This document shows, piece after piece, positions 1-12,823 of a DNA stretch of 64,000 bases. Under the pieces are notes generated by a model. The model saw only the letters and a list, made by a program, of their open reading frames with translations. It was not told the origin of the DNA and searched no databases. Both the position numbers and the translations under genes were made by a program. This DNA comes from Pterobdella sp. o SKG-2022. Taxonomy: Eukaryota; Annelida; Clitellata; Hirudinida; Piscicolidae. Positions within the stretch are counted from its first letter, which is position 1. Each line of letters begins with the position of its first letter. The stretch spans positions 2,624,744-2,688,743 of the forward strand of contig OZ038323.1 in NCBI GenBank assembly GCA_964035795.1, given 5' to 3'.

Positions 1-264
1 ATTACCACTCAACGTAATTTAATGTAGTATGATAACCTAAATAACAACAACAAAAAAACGAAGTTTTGTTAAAAAATTATGTAAAAAAAATTTTCAAATA
101 GAGTTTATCTTTATTAGTTTTAAGATTAATACATTGTTAATTGATTGTTTTTATACAATGGAATTTATTTGAAAAAAAATTTATTTATAAAAACAATTTA
201 TTCATGAAAAAATTTATTTATGAAAAACTCATTTAGAAACATAAAAAATGATAATTACACACAG

Positions 265-3200
265 CTACCAACTGGAAGATAATCAAGAGAATCATCTACT
301 CTTAAACAGCAAAGAAATCAAACTAAATTCTCCATTTAAAACTTCTGGAACTTTCCAATACCGCATGGTGATGGTGAAAAATGGCGATGATGATGAAGCT
401 ATTGATATTATGACTTTAACAATTGAAGTAAGCAGCTAATAATTGATCAAATTTCTAGATTGATTCTATTGAATTACTTTCTAAGCTTTGAATTATATTC
501 TTAGAAGTTATTTAAGTTTTTGCTGAGTAATTAACCATTCGTTAATGTATTTATATATGAAAAACAATCGGTGATATTTTATTAATAACCAACCAATTAG
601 GTACCTTCGGCAGCGATAGTTTCCACGCCCAGTACACCTATTTTAATGTCATCAGCTCCAACAGTAAAAAGAACAACATTAATCACGGCCAACCAAAAAG
701 ACCTCAACGACAACAATAGTATAATAATAACCGCAGTGATCTGCGCCACAGTTGTTGTAGTTGTGGTTGTAGTGGTGGTGGCTGTGGTACTTGTGTGCTG
801 TAGATTGAACAGAAACAAACCGCAGCCTTTCGTCTCGCCATCCAGCGTGTCCTCTGCGCCTCTTGTTGTTGACTCTTCGTCGTTTGTAACAAACTCTCTT
901 TGTGATTTCAACAAACACATGCCTCGATCAGGTTACTATGTTGCCTTTAAAAGTTTATGAGACTGTTGAATTTGAGGGTATTTGGCCATTTTTTGGTTTA
1001 TACTATATAATTTTGGTATGTTTGTCATTCGACAATGTAAGCATGACTTACACACAGCTCCGTGTGTTCAAACAAAAAACAATTTTGCGGTTTATTTTTA
1101 TCGCATATAAATTTAAATCGGTAAAGTCATTGCCATTGTATTATATAATACTATTTGAATAACTTTTTATTTTCAATTTTTCATGAGAAATTTTTGATAC
1201 ATTTATTTTTAAAAAACTAAAATTTTCAATAAGTACAACCTTATCATAAATCATTAGTAATAGTATTTTAAAAAAATCTTTGCAAAATAACAATGAAATA
1301 CATAGAAACCAACATAATAAAGAAAAATTATCCTTACAGGCTCGGTCTCTTCAACAGATCAAAGCACCCGCACAGACTCAGTTCTGTATCCAATCAGCTT
1401 GAGTAACATAAGCAACAATACCAAACACACATTCATCAGTAACAACAGCTTATACAGCAACAATTACTCCCATCCACCTGTTAATCTATCACCTAGCAAT
1501 GGATACGCAGCCACAGCTACTGATCCAAGCAGTTCTCATAGTAGCTGCAACTTAAGCAAGCATCCGAGCAGCTTGGAAGTCGTTATGGAAGAAGCTGTTA
1601 ATTTACAGCAATTGCAGCAACAGCAGCTGAAACTGCAACAGCTTGAAAAGAAAACAAATTTTTTGCAAGCACAAAATATGGTCAGTCTCAAACAAGACTC
1701 TATTCCTTCTAGTGATGTAGGTTTTTTTCTTATTATAAGAATTATAATCAAGTACTTCATGATGGAAAATTGTCATATAATAATTTTATGAACATAGGAA
1801 GCCCCAAAAGTATGCCCCCGAAGGAAGAAAAGCAACAGGAATAAAATGACTTCCACGATTCCTCAAGTAACCTCCATTATTATTTCCAGCTTTTTTATCA
1901 ATGTGGTCAATTTTTGTTTGATATTTATTTTTTTCTTTTTCATGCTAAAATGCTGATGTCACTTATTAACGCAAAATTTACAAAAATTATTGGCATTGCT
2001 AATACGACGAAATGAAAATGATTTTTTTCTGCATTGAGCTTAGTTACAGACTGCTTTGGTGTTATAGCCTAGATAACAGTAGACTTTGCTAGCAGGTATC
2101 AACGAAATCTTATTATGGTATTGATGTTATTTGGTTTGTCAGATGATCTTAGTTTAAGTAACAGATTTCGAACTCTGATAATTTCAAGCTGGACGATAGC
2201 TTAGGCTGGCAGTTTTATGAGAATCATTTTGTTTCATACTATGAATTATTATTTCAAAATTTTCATTACTAGTATGCTTTACGTATAAATTATACTATTA
2301 TTTTGTAAGGAAAGCGAAGTTCTTAATCAAAAAACTTGAACGTTTGAGCAGAAAACTTAGTCAAAATTTTAAAATTTTAAAAATGAGAAATCTTGATAAA
2401 TAAAATAGTCTTCCAACGTTATAATTTATGTAAAGTAAAAGAGAAAGCCTGTAATTGAATGATGTATTATTGTAGGGAGCAAACAAAAAATATTCAAACA
2501 AAACCTAAAAATCTTCTCTATGATTACATTATCAAGTTATCTTCACAAATTACAGTAAAATATGAAAATACATTCTTATGCAAAATAGTTTATTTGCACT
2601 GAAACTTTTAAAAGAAGAAAGTATGATTTTTAATCAGTTTTCTAAGTTTCAAATAGATTTATTTATTCTTATGTCTTTGTAGAAGGCTACTTTGATTCGT
2701 AATTTAAATAGCTTGTACTTTTGTATATATTCCACGGTTTCTCATTAATGATAAATATTTTTATTTTTTTTTTACTAAATATTTTTTCCGTAAATAAAAA
2801 GTTATTTAACACTTCAGCCAGTTTTATGAAAATAAATAAGACCGGCAAAACGCCTTAGAACATAAAGAAGTTAAGACTGTGAATAGTCAGTTCCTAGCAA
2901 TAAATCCTAATTATTTGTGAAATTCTGTTTTTTTTTAATTCAGTTTTTCAATATTTCTTTTTATTTGGAAAAAAATTAACTTAAAAAGATTGTAATTGTA
3001 TATCTTTGTACTTAACATCTAAATTTTGTCCAATTAAACCATATTATCAAGCTTACAACCTTCAATCCTCTTATGACTCTTTCATCTTGAGCTTGCCTCG
3101 GAATTATTTCAAACAAATTTTTTCAATGCTATAAATACTTCGTGTAAAAAGTAAGCAAATATATCAAAAACATAATCTTCACAGATTTGTATTTCTATAC

Positions 3201-4163
3201 AATGTACATGTATTTTCATGGACCTACAAAATATATAAACATTTATATATTAAAATAGATAAAAATATACACATTAAAACCTACAGTAACAAACCAAAAT
3301 ATACAAACACAAAAAAACACAAAAACACAATAGAAAACACATACACACGTTCACAGGAAGACACAGACTTGGAGTCAGAAAGTGGAGCTTCCTACACTGA
3401 CAGCGGTTTTTACGGCGACAAAAACACACAAAGAAGATCATCTCTCAGCTTCATTACGTCATCGACTCGTCCACCAATCAGAACCTCGTGTCGCCATATA
3501 GCCGCCCACTCACAACAAATTAGCAGCTTGTCCACCAGTGATAATGACGTCATAGTACCGTATAGTAACAACATCCGGTCTATTATTACTCATCCTTTTC
3601 GAAAGCATTATACATTGTCTTCTAACCCAACAGCGCCCTACTTGCCTCCACGACTCTTTCCCAAAACATCCAAGAGAAACGGAATCAAGGTGGGAACAGG
3701 TCTTCAATCTGTTTATTCTCTGCCACTTGATCCACCAAAGCTGAACAAAATGCCAAACACAACCACACTACAAAACAACCGCTTGAAAGCTCAAAGTTTC
3801 TCTGTTAAAAAGTCCCACGTGTCTTTTTCACCTACTTTAGACATCCAATCAGATAGCGCCATTCGTTCTCTTGGTCCCTCGCCTGTCGAAAATAAAATCG
3901 AGTTGAATATTAAAAAACATTACCATGATAATAACAATAATATCAACCACATACATAGTAAAACTAACAAAAGCACAGACGAAAAGCAACACACATTGAG
4001 CGATATATTGAGACGCTCAATATTCAACTTTTCAAAAACAAGTGAATCCCCCACCCACACATCCATCCACTCGTCTCCACCACCTCACTTATATGGAGAA
4101 TTCAAGGGACCTCTTGAAAACGGGGTGGCTGCTCGTACCAAAATGGCCGACACTTTCGTCTAA
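265..4163 (+). CDS. Single-pass membrane protein, 3' part (possibly cadherin-like)
   Basis: Four exons join in frame at consensus splice sites: 265–427, 601–931, 1340–1716 and 3357–4163 (stop TAA). The first is internal, following an acacacag acceptor, so the 5' end is outside the window. The about 54 residues of exon 1 resemble the end of an extracellular beta-sandwich repeat (YRMVMVKNGDDDEA, then a TLTIE strand), as in cadherin repeats; this is a weak inference. Exon 2 has a Ser/Thr/Pro stalk, then a membrane segment starting IIITAVICATV with ten valines in a row and ending VLVCC, followed by RLNRNK as a stop-transfer signal. Exons 3–4 encode a cytoplasmic tail of nearly 400 residues rich in Ser, Asn and Gln, with a Gln-rich coiled-coil-like stretch (LQQLQQQQLKLQQLEKK) and the motif ESGASYTDSGFYGD. 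I do not recognise the exact family. The exon chain is well supported, the identity is not. Confidence 0.6.
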
Positions 4164-7007
4164 TTTTTTATCCTACTTGGTATGAAGAGGTACATAGCTG
4201 AATGTCGTTTAAAGTATCTTTTTTGGAGAGTTTATATAGAAAATTATCGAATTAATTTTGGTACGTTTCTAGATGATATTGAAATAGTTTTGTATTTTCT
4301 TGCTGCTCACTTGGAATCTCGTTTACATTTCAAATGATTTCAGTCTCGAATTTTTTTGAAAATATTGAATTTTTATTTATTGCTTATCATATTATTTGAT
4401 CATTTATTATTTTCAAAATTAAAGTTTACTTTTGTATTTCAAGTCACCACCATTTTTTTTATTTTCTTAATTTTCATAAATAAAATCTTAAGATGGAATT
4501 AAATTTTTAGGCATATCTGAATTTTTTTATTGAATCAAACTCATTGAAAGTCATCCCGATAATCAAATTGCCTGAAAACTCACATTTTTTATTTTTTATC
4601 CATCGGATAGTCTGTTATTTAATTAAATAAATAAATACTCATATATTTGAAAATTTTGAGAGTAAATGATTAATTAGTATTGAAACATGAATTAAGTGAT
4701 AATTTTTGTTCATGTCATACAAATTTGCCTTCATTGCATACTGTTAGTTATCGTTTTGTTTTGTATACATCGTCGTTTCTTTCAAAAATTAGTTTATTTG
4801 CCAAATAAAGTTTTATCTTAAAATTTCATCATTTATACCTGTTAGTTCAACTTATGAACTATTAATTTTTAGTTAAATAGTTATGAACGGATAAATTTTA
4901 AAAAAACAGTAAACTGTTTTCGGAGTTTTAATCAAGCTTGCAATATTGCTCGACAATCTGAAACCGTTTAGATTTTTTCAACTTGAATAACGTACAGTAT
5001 TTTGGGAGCCTTTTTTTGTCTTTCACATAAATATTATCTATTTACAATCCAATAACTTTGACAGCCATTAAAGTTCTCGAATGTTCCACGTATTTTGAAT
5101 CTGGTTTAAAACTTTTTGAAGCAGCAAGAAAATCTTTATGACCGCAAAATAAAGCTGTTCAAGAATGCTTATAGCAAAAGTCCTCATTTTCAATGTGATC
5201 AGACTCGTTCTAGTCGATTTTCTTCGATTAAAACCGTTTTAAATTTTTTTTCATTATATAGTTATGCAAGTATATATACAAATTCAGAAATAAAATATCA
5301 GGCCATTAAAAGTAGGGGTTTTGGAGGCTCAGTCGTTAGTTTTGACGAGGATTTTAAAAGATTTCAGCCCATTATCTAAATTTTTTCAACTTTTAGTTGT
5401 TTGTATACAAAAAACTACTTGGTTAAAACATTTTCTTACATTGAACAAATAGGGCCATTTGTAAGCCACTAATTACCGAGGTGTGATTTGTCCTCCCTCT
5501 GTTCTCATCATCATCCATCACCATCACCATGTGAACATTTGAGATTTTATCTTGTGTTGAAAAAAAATATTTTAGATATTAAGTATTCGCGGTATTGTTA
5601 TAATAAAACACTGGTAAAGTTGGCCATCAATGATTCAAAAAAGATCTAGGTTTCATTTTTCTTTCAATAGTTAATACTTTTCAAGAAATTAATTTTAAAT
5701 GATTTTATTTTAAAAATAAAATAAAAACACGAACTTCTCAAATTTACAAAATTTTAAATTTCTTTGTAAGTAAAAACAAATAAAGTCATTTAGAAATAAA
5801 AGGATGAAACTTGATTTAAAATGCACTTTATAGATAGAAAACCAGATAGTGTTGATTGTGAGACATCATATTAAGCAAGCAATGTTCTAACATATTCTCG
5901 CCTGCTTTTCTCAACTAAAACGAGCGTTTAGTGATTAAAAGACCTTATTTACCCGCTATTTAGTATATATTGACAAGTTTAGTGTTATAAGTAACGATAT
6001 ATTTCAAAAGAGTTTTTTTTTAATGTACATTATTAGTCCCTAAAATTTACCAAAAAATTATTTATAGAGTTAGTCACTGTCAGCAACCTGTGTGTTTGAC
6101 TTGATAAAATCAACCTAAGTTTTTCATTTATATTCTTTACCTATCATTTCAAGCCTCATACATGTTTAACTTTTTAAAATTATTTCCTTAAAGTAAATTG
6201 CTTAATTTTTTGAAAAAGTATTTTACTATTTTTTGATAAAAGTGGCCATTTAGCTATCGATAATGTTCGTTATTTCAAAAGACTTTTAATATGATAATTT
6301 GACATAATTTAGTTAATAGTTTAGCATAATTTGGTATTGAATTTTACCATACTAATGTTCAAAATCGACCCCAAAAGAAAATTTCAAAAAGGTCATTGTT
6401 GCCTGATTGGTTGCAGAGATTAGTGAAATTTTTGTCAAAAAGATTAATAACTAACTTTTTATTATTAAAAAGTAATCATGCATGATATTTTCAATATAAA
6501 ATTTTACTGAATTAATTTATTTTTATTAATTTGAAATTTTTTTAATTTTTCACACACCTACGTTATTATTTCTATTTAAAGAAAGTTACCCTGTTTAAAA
6601 AAAATTTATTAATCCAACATTTATTTCTCATAAGTTATTTTTGTTACTAGTTAACTTGTTTTAGTTTTCGTTGATAATTAGCCGCCATAAACATATCCTC
6701 GTTGGATTCATTGTGTTGATCTCTTATCGACTTTGTTGTTTCCCAATTGCCATTTCGAGTGAGTTTTTTGAAATATTAAACTTGGTTTTAACGGATTTGA
6801 ACGAGTTCAAGAAATAGAGCAATGAGCGATATAGGTTCTAAGCATGCTTATGCCATATGAATCAAGATTTTTATAATTGTTGTTTATAGTGAAGTTGAAA
6901 GTTTGAAAATGATATTTTTATGTAAAAAATATTTTTTATGATGAAATTCATTTAAGTAATAATTGTTTTTTTGGCGCAATAGATTTAGAGACTACCAGGG
7001 TTGCCAC
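4164..7007. other. Intergenic, AT-rich, no gene recognised
   Basis: About 2.8 kb between the membrane-protein gene and PRPS. Short open frames (for example 5116–5379) start at TTG and have no recognisable motif. A 20-base stretch near 5322 (ggaggctcagtcgtt plus flank) matches the reverse complement of part of the SINE-like copy at 53.4 kb, so it may be a remnant of the same family. The PRPS promoter should lie in the last few hundred bases, but I see no distinctive core element. Confidence 0.5.
4479..4484 (+). terminator. Candidate polyadenylation signal of the membrane-protein gene
   Basis: An AATAAA hexamer lies about 315 bases after the stop codon at 4163. In DNA this AT-rich such hexamers are common, so its use is only plausible. 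Confidence 0.3.
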
Positions 7008-8702
7008 ATGTATAAGACTTTCACAAATCTTTCAAAATACTCTTCTTCATTGCTACACTCTCGATCGAACAGGTTTTTGAGGGCGTTGAAATTTACGTCA
7101 CGCCATATCTACGCAAGGAAGCTGGAATTTTCAACTTGTGGACCATCATTGAAAGTCAGAATGCCAAATATTAAAATATTCTGTGGTACTTCTCATATGG
7201 AGTTGGCCCAAAAAATATGTGACAGACTTGGAATTGAACTTGGAAAGGTGATTTCCAAAAAGTTCAGCAATCAGGAAACATGGTTCTCTTTTCTTTCATT
7301 GATTGTTCAAATTAATTAGAAACTTTTTTAAAAATAAGCATAAACCTAAAAACAGTGTAGAGATAGGGGAATCAGTGAGAGGTGAAGATGTATTCATAGT
7401 TCAGAGTGGTTGTGGTGAGGTGAATGACATGATCATGGAACTGCTCATAATGATTAATGCATGCAAGATTGCATCAGCTTCTAGAGTTACTGCAGTCATT
7501 CCCTGCTTTCCTTATGCTAGACAAGATAAAAAAGACAAGAGTCGAGCTCCAATCTCTGCCAAGCTGATAGCCAACATGTTGTCAACAGCTGGTGCTGACC
7601 ATATTATCACTATGGACCTTCATGCTTCACAAATACAAGTCACTCTTTATTTCTATCATTATTTTTTTGTGTGTTTTTATGATTCACTTTATTTTTTCAT
7701 TTGGAATTGCAAATAGAGTTATGTAATAATTTGGAGCAGAGACTAATTATGTAAATTAAAGTCTGTTGATGGCATTAAAATAGATAACTTTTAGCTTGAA
7801 TGAAAAATTAAATTATATTCTAAATTAGATTTTAATTACCTATTTTATTGTTCTGATTAATCATTCTTTTATCTATTTTCAACATATATTTTTACCAAAT
7901 ATGTTTTTTGATACAAGGTTATTGATCTATTATTATACAAATTACATCATTTAAATACATAATGATGCTCTTACACCCACTCATTCAACACCCCTTCCTT
8001 ATTCACACTTAACTACATATTCACACACAGGGGTTCTTTGACATTCCAGTGGACAACTTGTATGCAGAACCAGCAGTGCTCAAATGGGTGAAAGAGAACA
8101 TTCCAGAATGGAGGAATTCAATTATTGTCTCACCTGATGCTGGAGGAGCTAAAAGGTTGGTGTTATTTTCTTGTGTGTTTCTATTTTTTTTGGAAATAAG
8201 TCATTTAGATAGCATTATTAGAAAAGTGTTTTTATCTGAAAATACTGAATTAAAATTTCACTTTTCTAGAAGATGAAAGTGTATAAAAATTACCATTAGA
8301 TATTTTAATTAGCCCATATTAATAACATGCCAATCCTGTTTTGAAAAATCAATGAAGTAGATTTTCATCTGTGCACCTACTTTTTATTGGAATTAAGCTT
8401 GTGTTATTTAATGCACCAGCAGCTTACAAAATGAGTTCCATAATAGACTATTAACCTGATACAAATTTTTATAACATTTTATTTAAAACCAACAAAATTC
8501 AATACTTTTTAGTGACTACCAAAAGTTTATATAGTTTGAGTAAATAGGATTGTTTTTCGTATATATGAACTACTGATGCATCCATCATTCAGAGTGACGT
8601 CAATAGCTGACAAGCTGAATGTGGATTTTGCATTGATTCACAAGGAAAGGAAGAAAGCAAATGAGGTTGCTTCCATGGTACTTGTGGGAGATGCTACCAA
8701 TA

Positions 8703-8738
<36 letters not shown>

Positions 8739-10694
8739 TTTTTTTTAATGGGTATGTGATAATATTCTTGTTTTTTTTTTATTTTATTACCTTCATGTTT
8801 CGCCGTGTAGGTTAGGAATGTGCCCTATCTTCATCATCAGGCTGTTAGTGATGGTCTTGGAGGTTTCCTTGCATATTAAGAACCTGACTGATAACAAGAT
8901 AAAATTAGTGAGTCCAAAGAATTACTGGAGGGCAGGGAAGGGCCATTTAGATTTTTACCCTGAAAGAATAAAGGGGTCTAAATGCTAGGGCACAGACGCC
9001 TTTTAATGTCATGCCTTGGACAGGTGCCTTTTAATGTCATGCCCAGGACATACAATATTCTGGTATTGTTATCCTTTGGCTTGATCATTCTTTTTTTTCA
9101 CAATAGCAAAGCAAACTTTCCAAGTGTGAAAATGGTAGTTTTTCAATTCCATAATTTCAAGTTGGGTGTTAGGTCAAATTGGCAGTCTACAAATTTGTTC
9201 CACATATGCCTAACCTCACATAGTGAGAAAATATAGACATTAAATGTTTATGATGATGATTGTTGTTGTTGTTGAGCACCAACTTTCAAAGACTCTTCAG
9301 AACTTTTTAGAGCAAGTATTGAAAGAAACTTGTAGCTTCAAGTTGTTTGTGATTGGTGAGAAGTGAAAAATAATGAATTCTCGAAATGCTTTGTGGTTGG
9401 AAGCTGACGTGTTTAGAACCTCTTTGACACTTTTTGGAGTGCACATCCGACACCATGAGAGGGTGGGCTCTTGCCAGGCTGATGATAATTAGCCATATTT
9501 TAAAAATTGCACAATAATCCAGCACAACTGCTATCAACCCTAGCTACTGGTTCATGTACAGCAGTATAATCCAATATTATTAATAACTAAGACTGTAAGT
9601 AAAAACAATAAACACAGTATTTATGATTTTAAGGCTAGCTTACATTATCAAGTGATAATAAGCTAGCCTTACAAAAAGCTTTATGTCATTTAATAAATAC
9701 TTTGTGTTTGTTGTCCTTACTTTTAGATTCAGGCTATTGTACTTTATTATAAGACTAGTTTTCAAAAAAATAATGAACTTTATAATCTTTAAAGAAAAAA
9801 ATCTGATTTATGGACAAAAAATCGTCATTTGATTGATTGACAAAACACCATTAGGTGGCCATCTTGGTGGATGACATGGCAGACACATGTGGCACTATCT
9901 GCAAGGCAGCCGAGAAGCTGTTGGAAGCGGGTGCCTTGAAGATCTACGCCATCTGCACTCATGGAATTTTGTCTGGTCCAGCTCTCAACCACATCAATAA
10001 CTCCAGGTTAGTTTCTCCCAATATTGACTGGAAGTTTTTGATTTTTGGGTAACAAGAGTAGTGCGGTCAAATTAATTCATTTAGCTTTCTTGTTTTTTGA
10101 TATAAAGCTGGCATAATATATATACATAATCAACATCTTTCTCTTTTCCAAGGAAACACAATTTTATTACAATGATTTTCAGTTTTGAATGTGTAGTCGT
10201 CACAAACACTATCCCACAAGAATCCAATGTCGCAAAGTCCAACAAAATACAAGTAACTATGCATTTCTATACCTATTTGAACAAAAATTCATGTAGTCAT
10301 TTTTATTGTTTTGTTGGGGTCATACTCATTGTATTCTTATTAAATTGTTTAATCAAAAAGTCTGCTTAATTAAGTATTGTATTTCAACCTTGGCACTTTT
10401 TCTAGTGCTATATGGGCATCAAAAGATTTTGTTGGAAATATTAAATGAATGCATATGATGTCTCTGAAAAGGGCTGCTAGGGTTTAGTGCCATAAGCGTT
10501 GTATAGACACCATAGTTTCGGTTCCTTCTTCATCTTTTCTATAGTGAGAGGAACCATTGTTGCTCTCATTACTCTCATATAACATTTAACATCACGTGCA
10601 GACGATAGATATTTCAATGATCTTAGCTGAGGCAATTAGAAGAACCCACAATGGCGAATCAATCTCTTATCTCTTTGGGCATGTACCTCTGTAA
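7008..10694 (+). CDS. PRPS1: Ribose-phosphate pyrophosphokinase (PRPP synthetase)
   Basis: Makes PRPP from ribose 5-phosphate and ATP for nucleotide synthesis. Exons: 7008–7282, 7356–7638, 8031–8155, 8593–8704, 9855–10006, 10183–10252 and 10602–10694; every junction keeps phase. Counted from the ATG at 7161 (MPNIKIF) the product is exactly 318 residues, the length of animal PRPS1/2. Seen in order: the [11 protein letters not shown]-site region, the loop [16 protein letters not shown], the signature [29 protein letters not shown], the PRPP-binding loop [11 protein letters not shown], and the end [10 protein letters not shown]. An upstream in-frame ATG at 7008 adds 51 residues rich in Arg, Lys and Ser with one acidic residue, like a mitochondrial presequence; this is unusual for animal PRPS. 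Intron 1 is only 73 bp and intron 4 opens with a (GT)n run. The symbol gives the family; the paralogue cannot be assigned. Confidence 0.96.
8705..8738 (+). repeat. (GT)n microsatellite at a splice donor
   Basis: About 17 GT units begin exactly at the donor of PRPS intron 4, directly after the AAT AAG codons. The true donor is the first GT; register shifts in the repeat would leave it intact. Confidence 0.9.
9261..9486. repeat. Dispersed 225-bp repeat, copy 1
   Basis: Copy in PRPS intron 4. It starts gttgttgttgttgagc, contains the conserved block attctcgaaatgctttg and ends in aggctgatgat. Near-copies occur at 33538–33757 and 42826–43062, with a reverse-oriented partial copy at 34489–34580. 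The full copies are bordered by GAT runs. The other strand stays open over much of its length ([11 protein letters not shown]), but there is no start codon context or known domain. I see no clear tRNA-like head, so the class is uncertain. Confidence 0.75.
9595..9723. repeat. Fold-back (palindromic) element A
   Basis: Arms starting gtaag and ending cttac are reverse complements with indels. The core is aaggctagcttacattatca (9631–9650) against tgataataagctagcctt (9653–9670). It shares the cttacattatcaag core with the fold-back at 39.5 kb. It lies in PRPS intron 4. Confidence 0.7.
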
Positions 10695-12823
10695 ATGTAC
10701 CTCTTACTATTTTTGTTGTTTATAGTATTTAATTACTTTTATTGTTATTTCTATTTTTTTATTGGTAGTTTTTTCATCTATTAGTATTAAACTATTGTCG
10801 TATTTTACTCCTTGCTGGCCTGTTCGTCTTTTGTTTACTCAACATTCATGACTCACTATTTTATTTTCGTTATGACTAGTACTGCTATTACTAATCTTAT
10901 TATTTCTCGTTGTTGGTATTAAAATTATTATTCGAAATTCTATCGTTAATGAACTTCGTAACCTGGATTTTTTTACACTTTCAATGTATATATTTAACTG
11001 TGCACGTTGGATCTTCAATTTTTTTTGTAATAATAACAACTATTTCATTTTAGTCAATTTAAAGAAACACTAGAGAAAATTTTATTTTGAACGAAGCTTT
11101 TGGAAAACATGTTTCCATCATCAAATTCGTTTAATACTCTGGCTTTATTTAAATGAACCTGATGACGGAAATTTATATTTTCAAAAAGCTTCGTGCGAAA
11201 TAGAGGTTTTTCTAGTGTTCTTGAATATAATTTTTAGATCCCTTGTCATTGGTTTTTTTATTGCCCGAAATTATTGAATATCCGATAAATTTTGATCAAA
11301 AGTATGACGAAGATTGCAACTATTTAATACTAAAAATCTCTAAAAAGAGTGTTGAGAGAGTTGTGTGTGTGTTTGTGCGTGAATAAAAGTTTATTCTGGT
11401 GCTTAGGCGCATGCATGTTTTTACGGTTGTATGGGTATATATAAGGTTTTTGTATGAGAGTTGATAATCGATAACTAATCTTATTTTAATATTGAAATGA
11501 ATAACATTGAACGATCAGTTGATCTTCAGGTTTCAAGCCATTTTTATATCTAGCTAATTTTATATCCATATAATCACCTTGGGTTGATTTATTCCATCTT
11601 ACTAACTTCAAAGTAACTATTGGACAGGTAATATGGATCTTACTACCGATTATCTAATGTATGATGTAGTTAAGTATATCAATAACGAAAATATACAAGC
11701 TTAAGCGATGATGGTTATTATTTTTTTGAATTATTTAAATTGTGTGAGTTTGGTTCCACGTTTATATTGAATTGCTTTATTAGTTGAGTCGTTATTCTTG
11801 AAGATTAAGATGTTTATAAACTTGATATGACTTAATATTTGCTACTTTCAAGTTTTTGTAATAAAATTGTTATGGAGGTGTGGTCACAATATATTTTTAT
11901 GCTTTTATAACTTTGCTTCAATATTTTGATTGAATTTCAGTTAATAAAACAAGAACTTATTCGACTACAACAGACAATTCTACCTCATATTTGTGCTTAA
12001 ACAAGCTTCACTTATATTTACTATGGGCTATCACTTGATGTATTGATAGGATTAACATTGAAACACATGATATTTCTCTGAAAAAGAGTTAAATATTGTG
12101 AAACAAAAACTCAATTTAAGAAATACACCTTAGTGTAGATTCAAGTGTTTGTAAGTTAGTGGTATGTTGTGCTATGTCGAAGTATTAAATCTCACGAAGG
12201 TTTGTTGATCATCAAACCAACGTTCAAACAGCAAATAAATATCTTAATTATTAAACCTAAAAGGTTAAAAATGCTTAGAAAGTACCTTAACAGAGTAGCA
12301 GCCCTACCATATAGCTGGGCTACAAACTAGATCGCTAAGTTAAAGCTTCAGTACCCTTCCGTAAACAATCTTGCTGTAATGTCATCAGCCTGTCTAGAGC
12401 ACTATATTTTGACAATCTTTCAACAATGTCTAACTGGTACTTTGCATATTAGTGAAGTTAAAAAATATTCTATACTTCATATATATTTTTAGAATTAAAG
12501 TTTATAGAGTTAACTTTTGATAACTGATTGTATTGTTTTTAGTTATAATTTCCAAACAATCCTCATTTGAAGACACTTTATTTTAAGGCACGCTCTTAAA
12601 AATAATACAATTAGTTATCAATTTTTTTAGAAGGAAAATTTGATTTATAAAAAAATTAGTTAATCTAAAGAATGTTTTTTTCTGCTTAAAAAGCATTATT
12701 CTAGGCCTGTGAGCACATCCTTCGATTTTAATAAATGTAAATAGCGTCTATAGGGGACATGCTAGCCGCACTTTTTAAATTATCTTAATTCATTTTAGAG
12801 TTTTTAATTTTTTATTATCAAAA
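10695..12823. other. Intergenic between PRPS and TBL1, with one fold-back repeat
   Basis: About 2.1 kb, AT-rich. It should hold the PRPS 3' UTR and the TBL1 promoter, but no clear poly(A) signal choice or core promoter stands out. The only structured feature I see is the fold-back element at about 11055–11228. Open frames here are short and unconvincing. Confidence 0.5.
11055..11228. repeat. Fold-back (palindromic) element B
   Basis: Left arm reads aacactag, then cgaagcttttggaaaacatg and catcatcaaattcg. The right arm mirrors it: gaacctgatgacgg, then caaaaagcttcg and ctagtgttc. Arms are about 70 bp with mismatches around a short A/T loop. It shares cgaagctttt with the elements at 39.5 and 62.8 kb. 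Confidence 0.7.

Noticed and set aside
597..920. Minus-strand Thr-repeat protein opposite the membrane segment
   Set aside because: It is the complement of the poly-Val codons of the plus-strand exon, which has proper splice sites and phase.
11150..11175. Hammerhead ribozyme core in fold-back element B (ctgatga followed by gaaa)
   Set aside because: Only two bases separate the motifs, so stem II cannot form, and no cleavage-site partner was seen.
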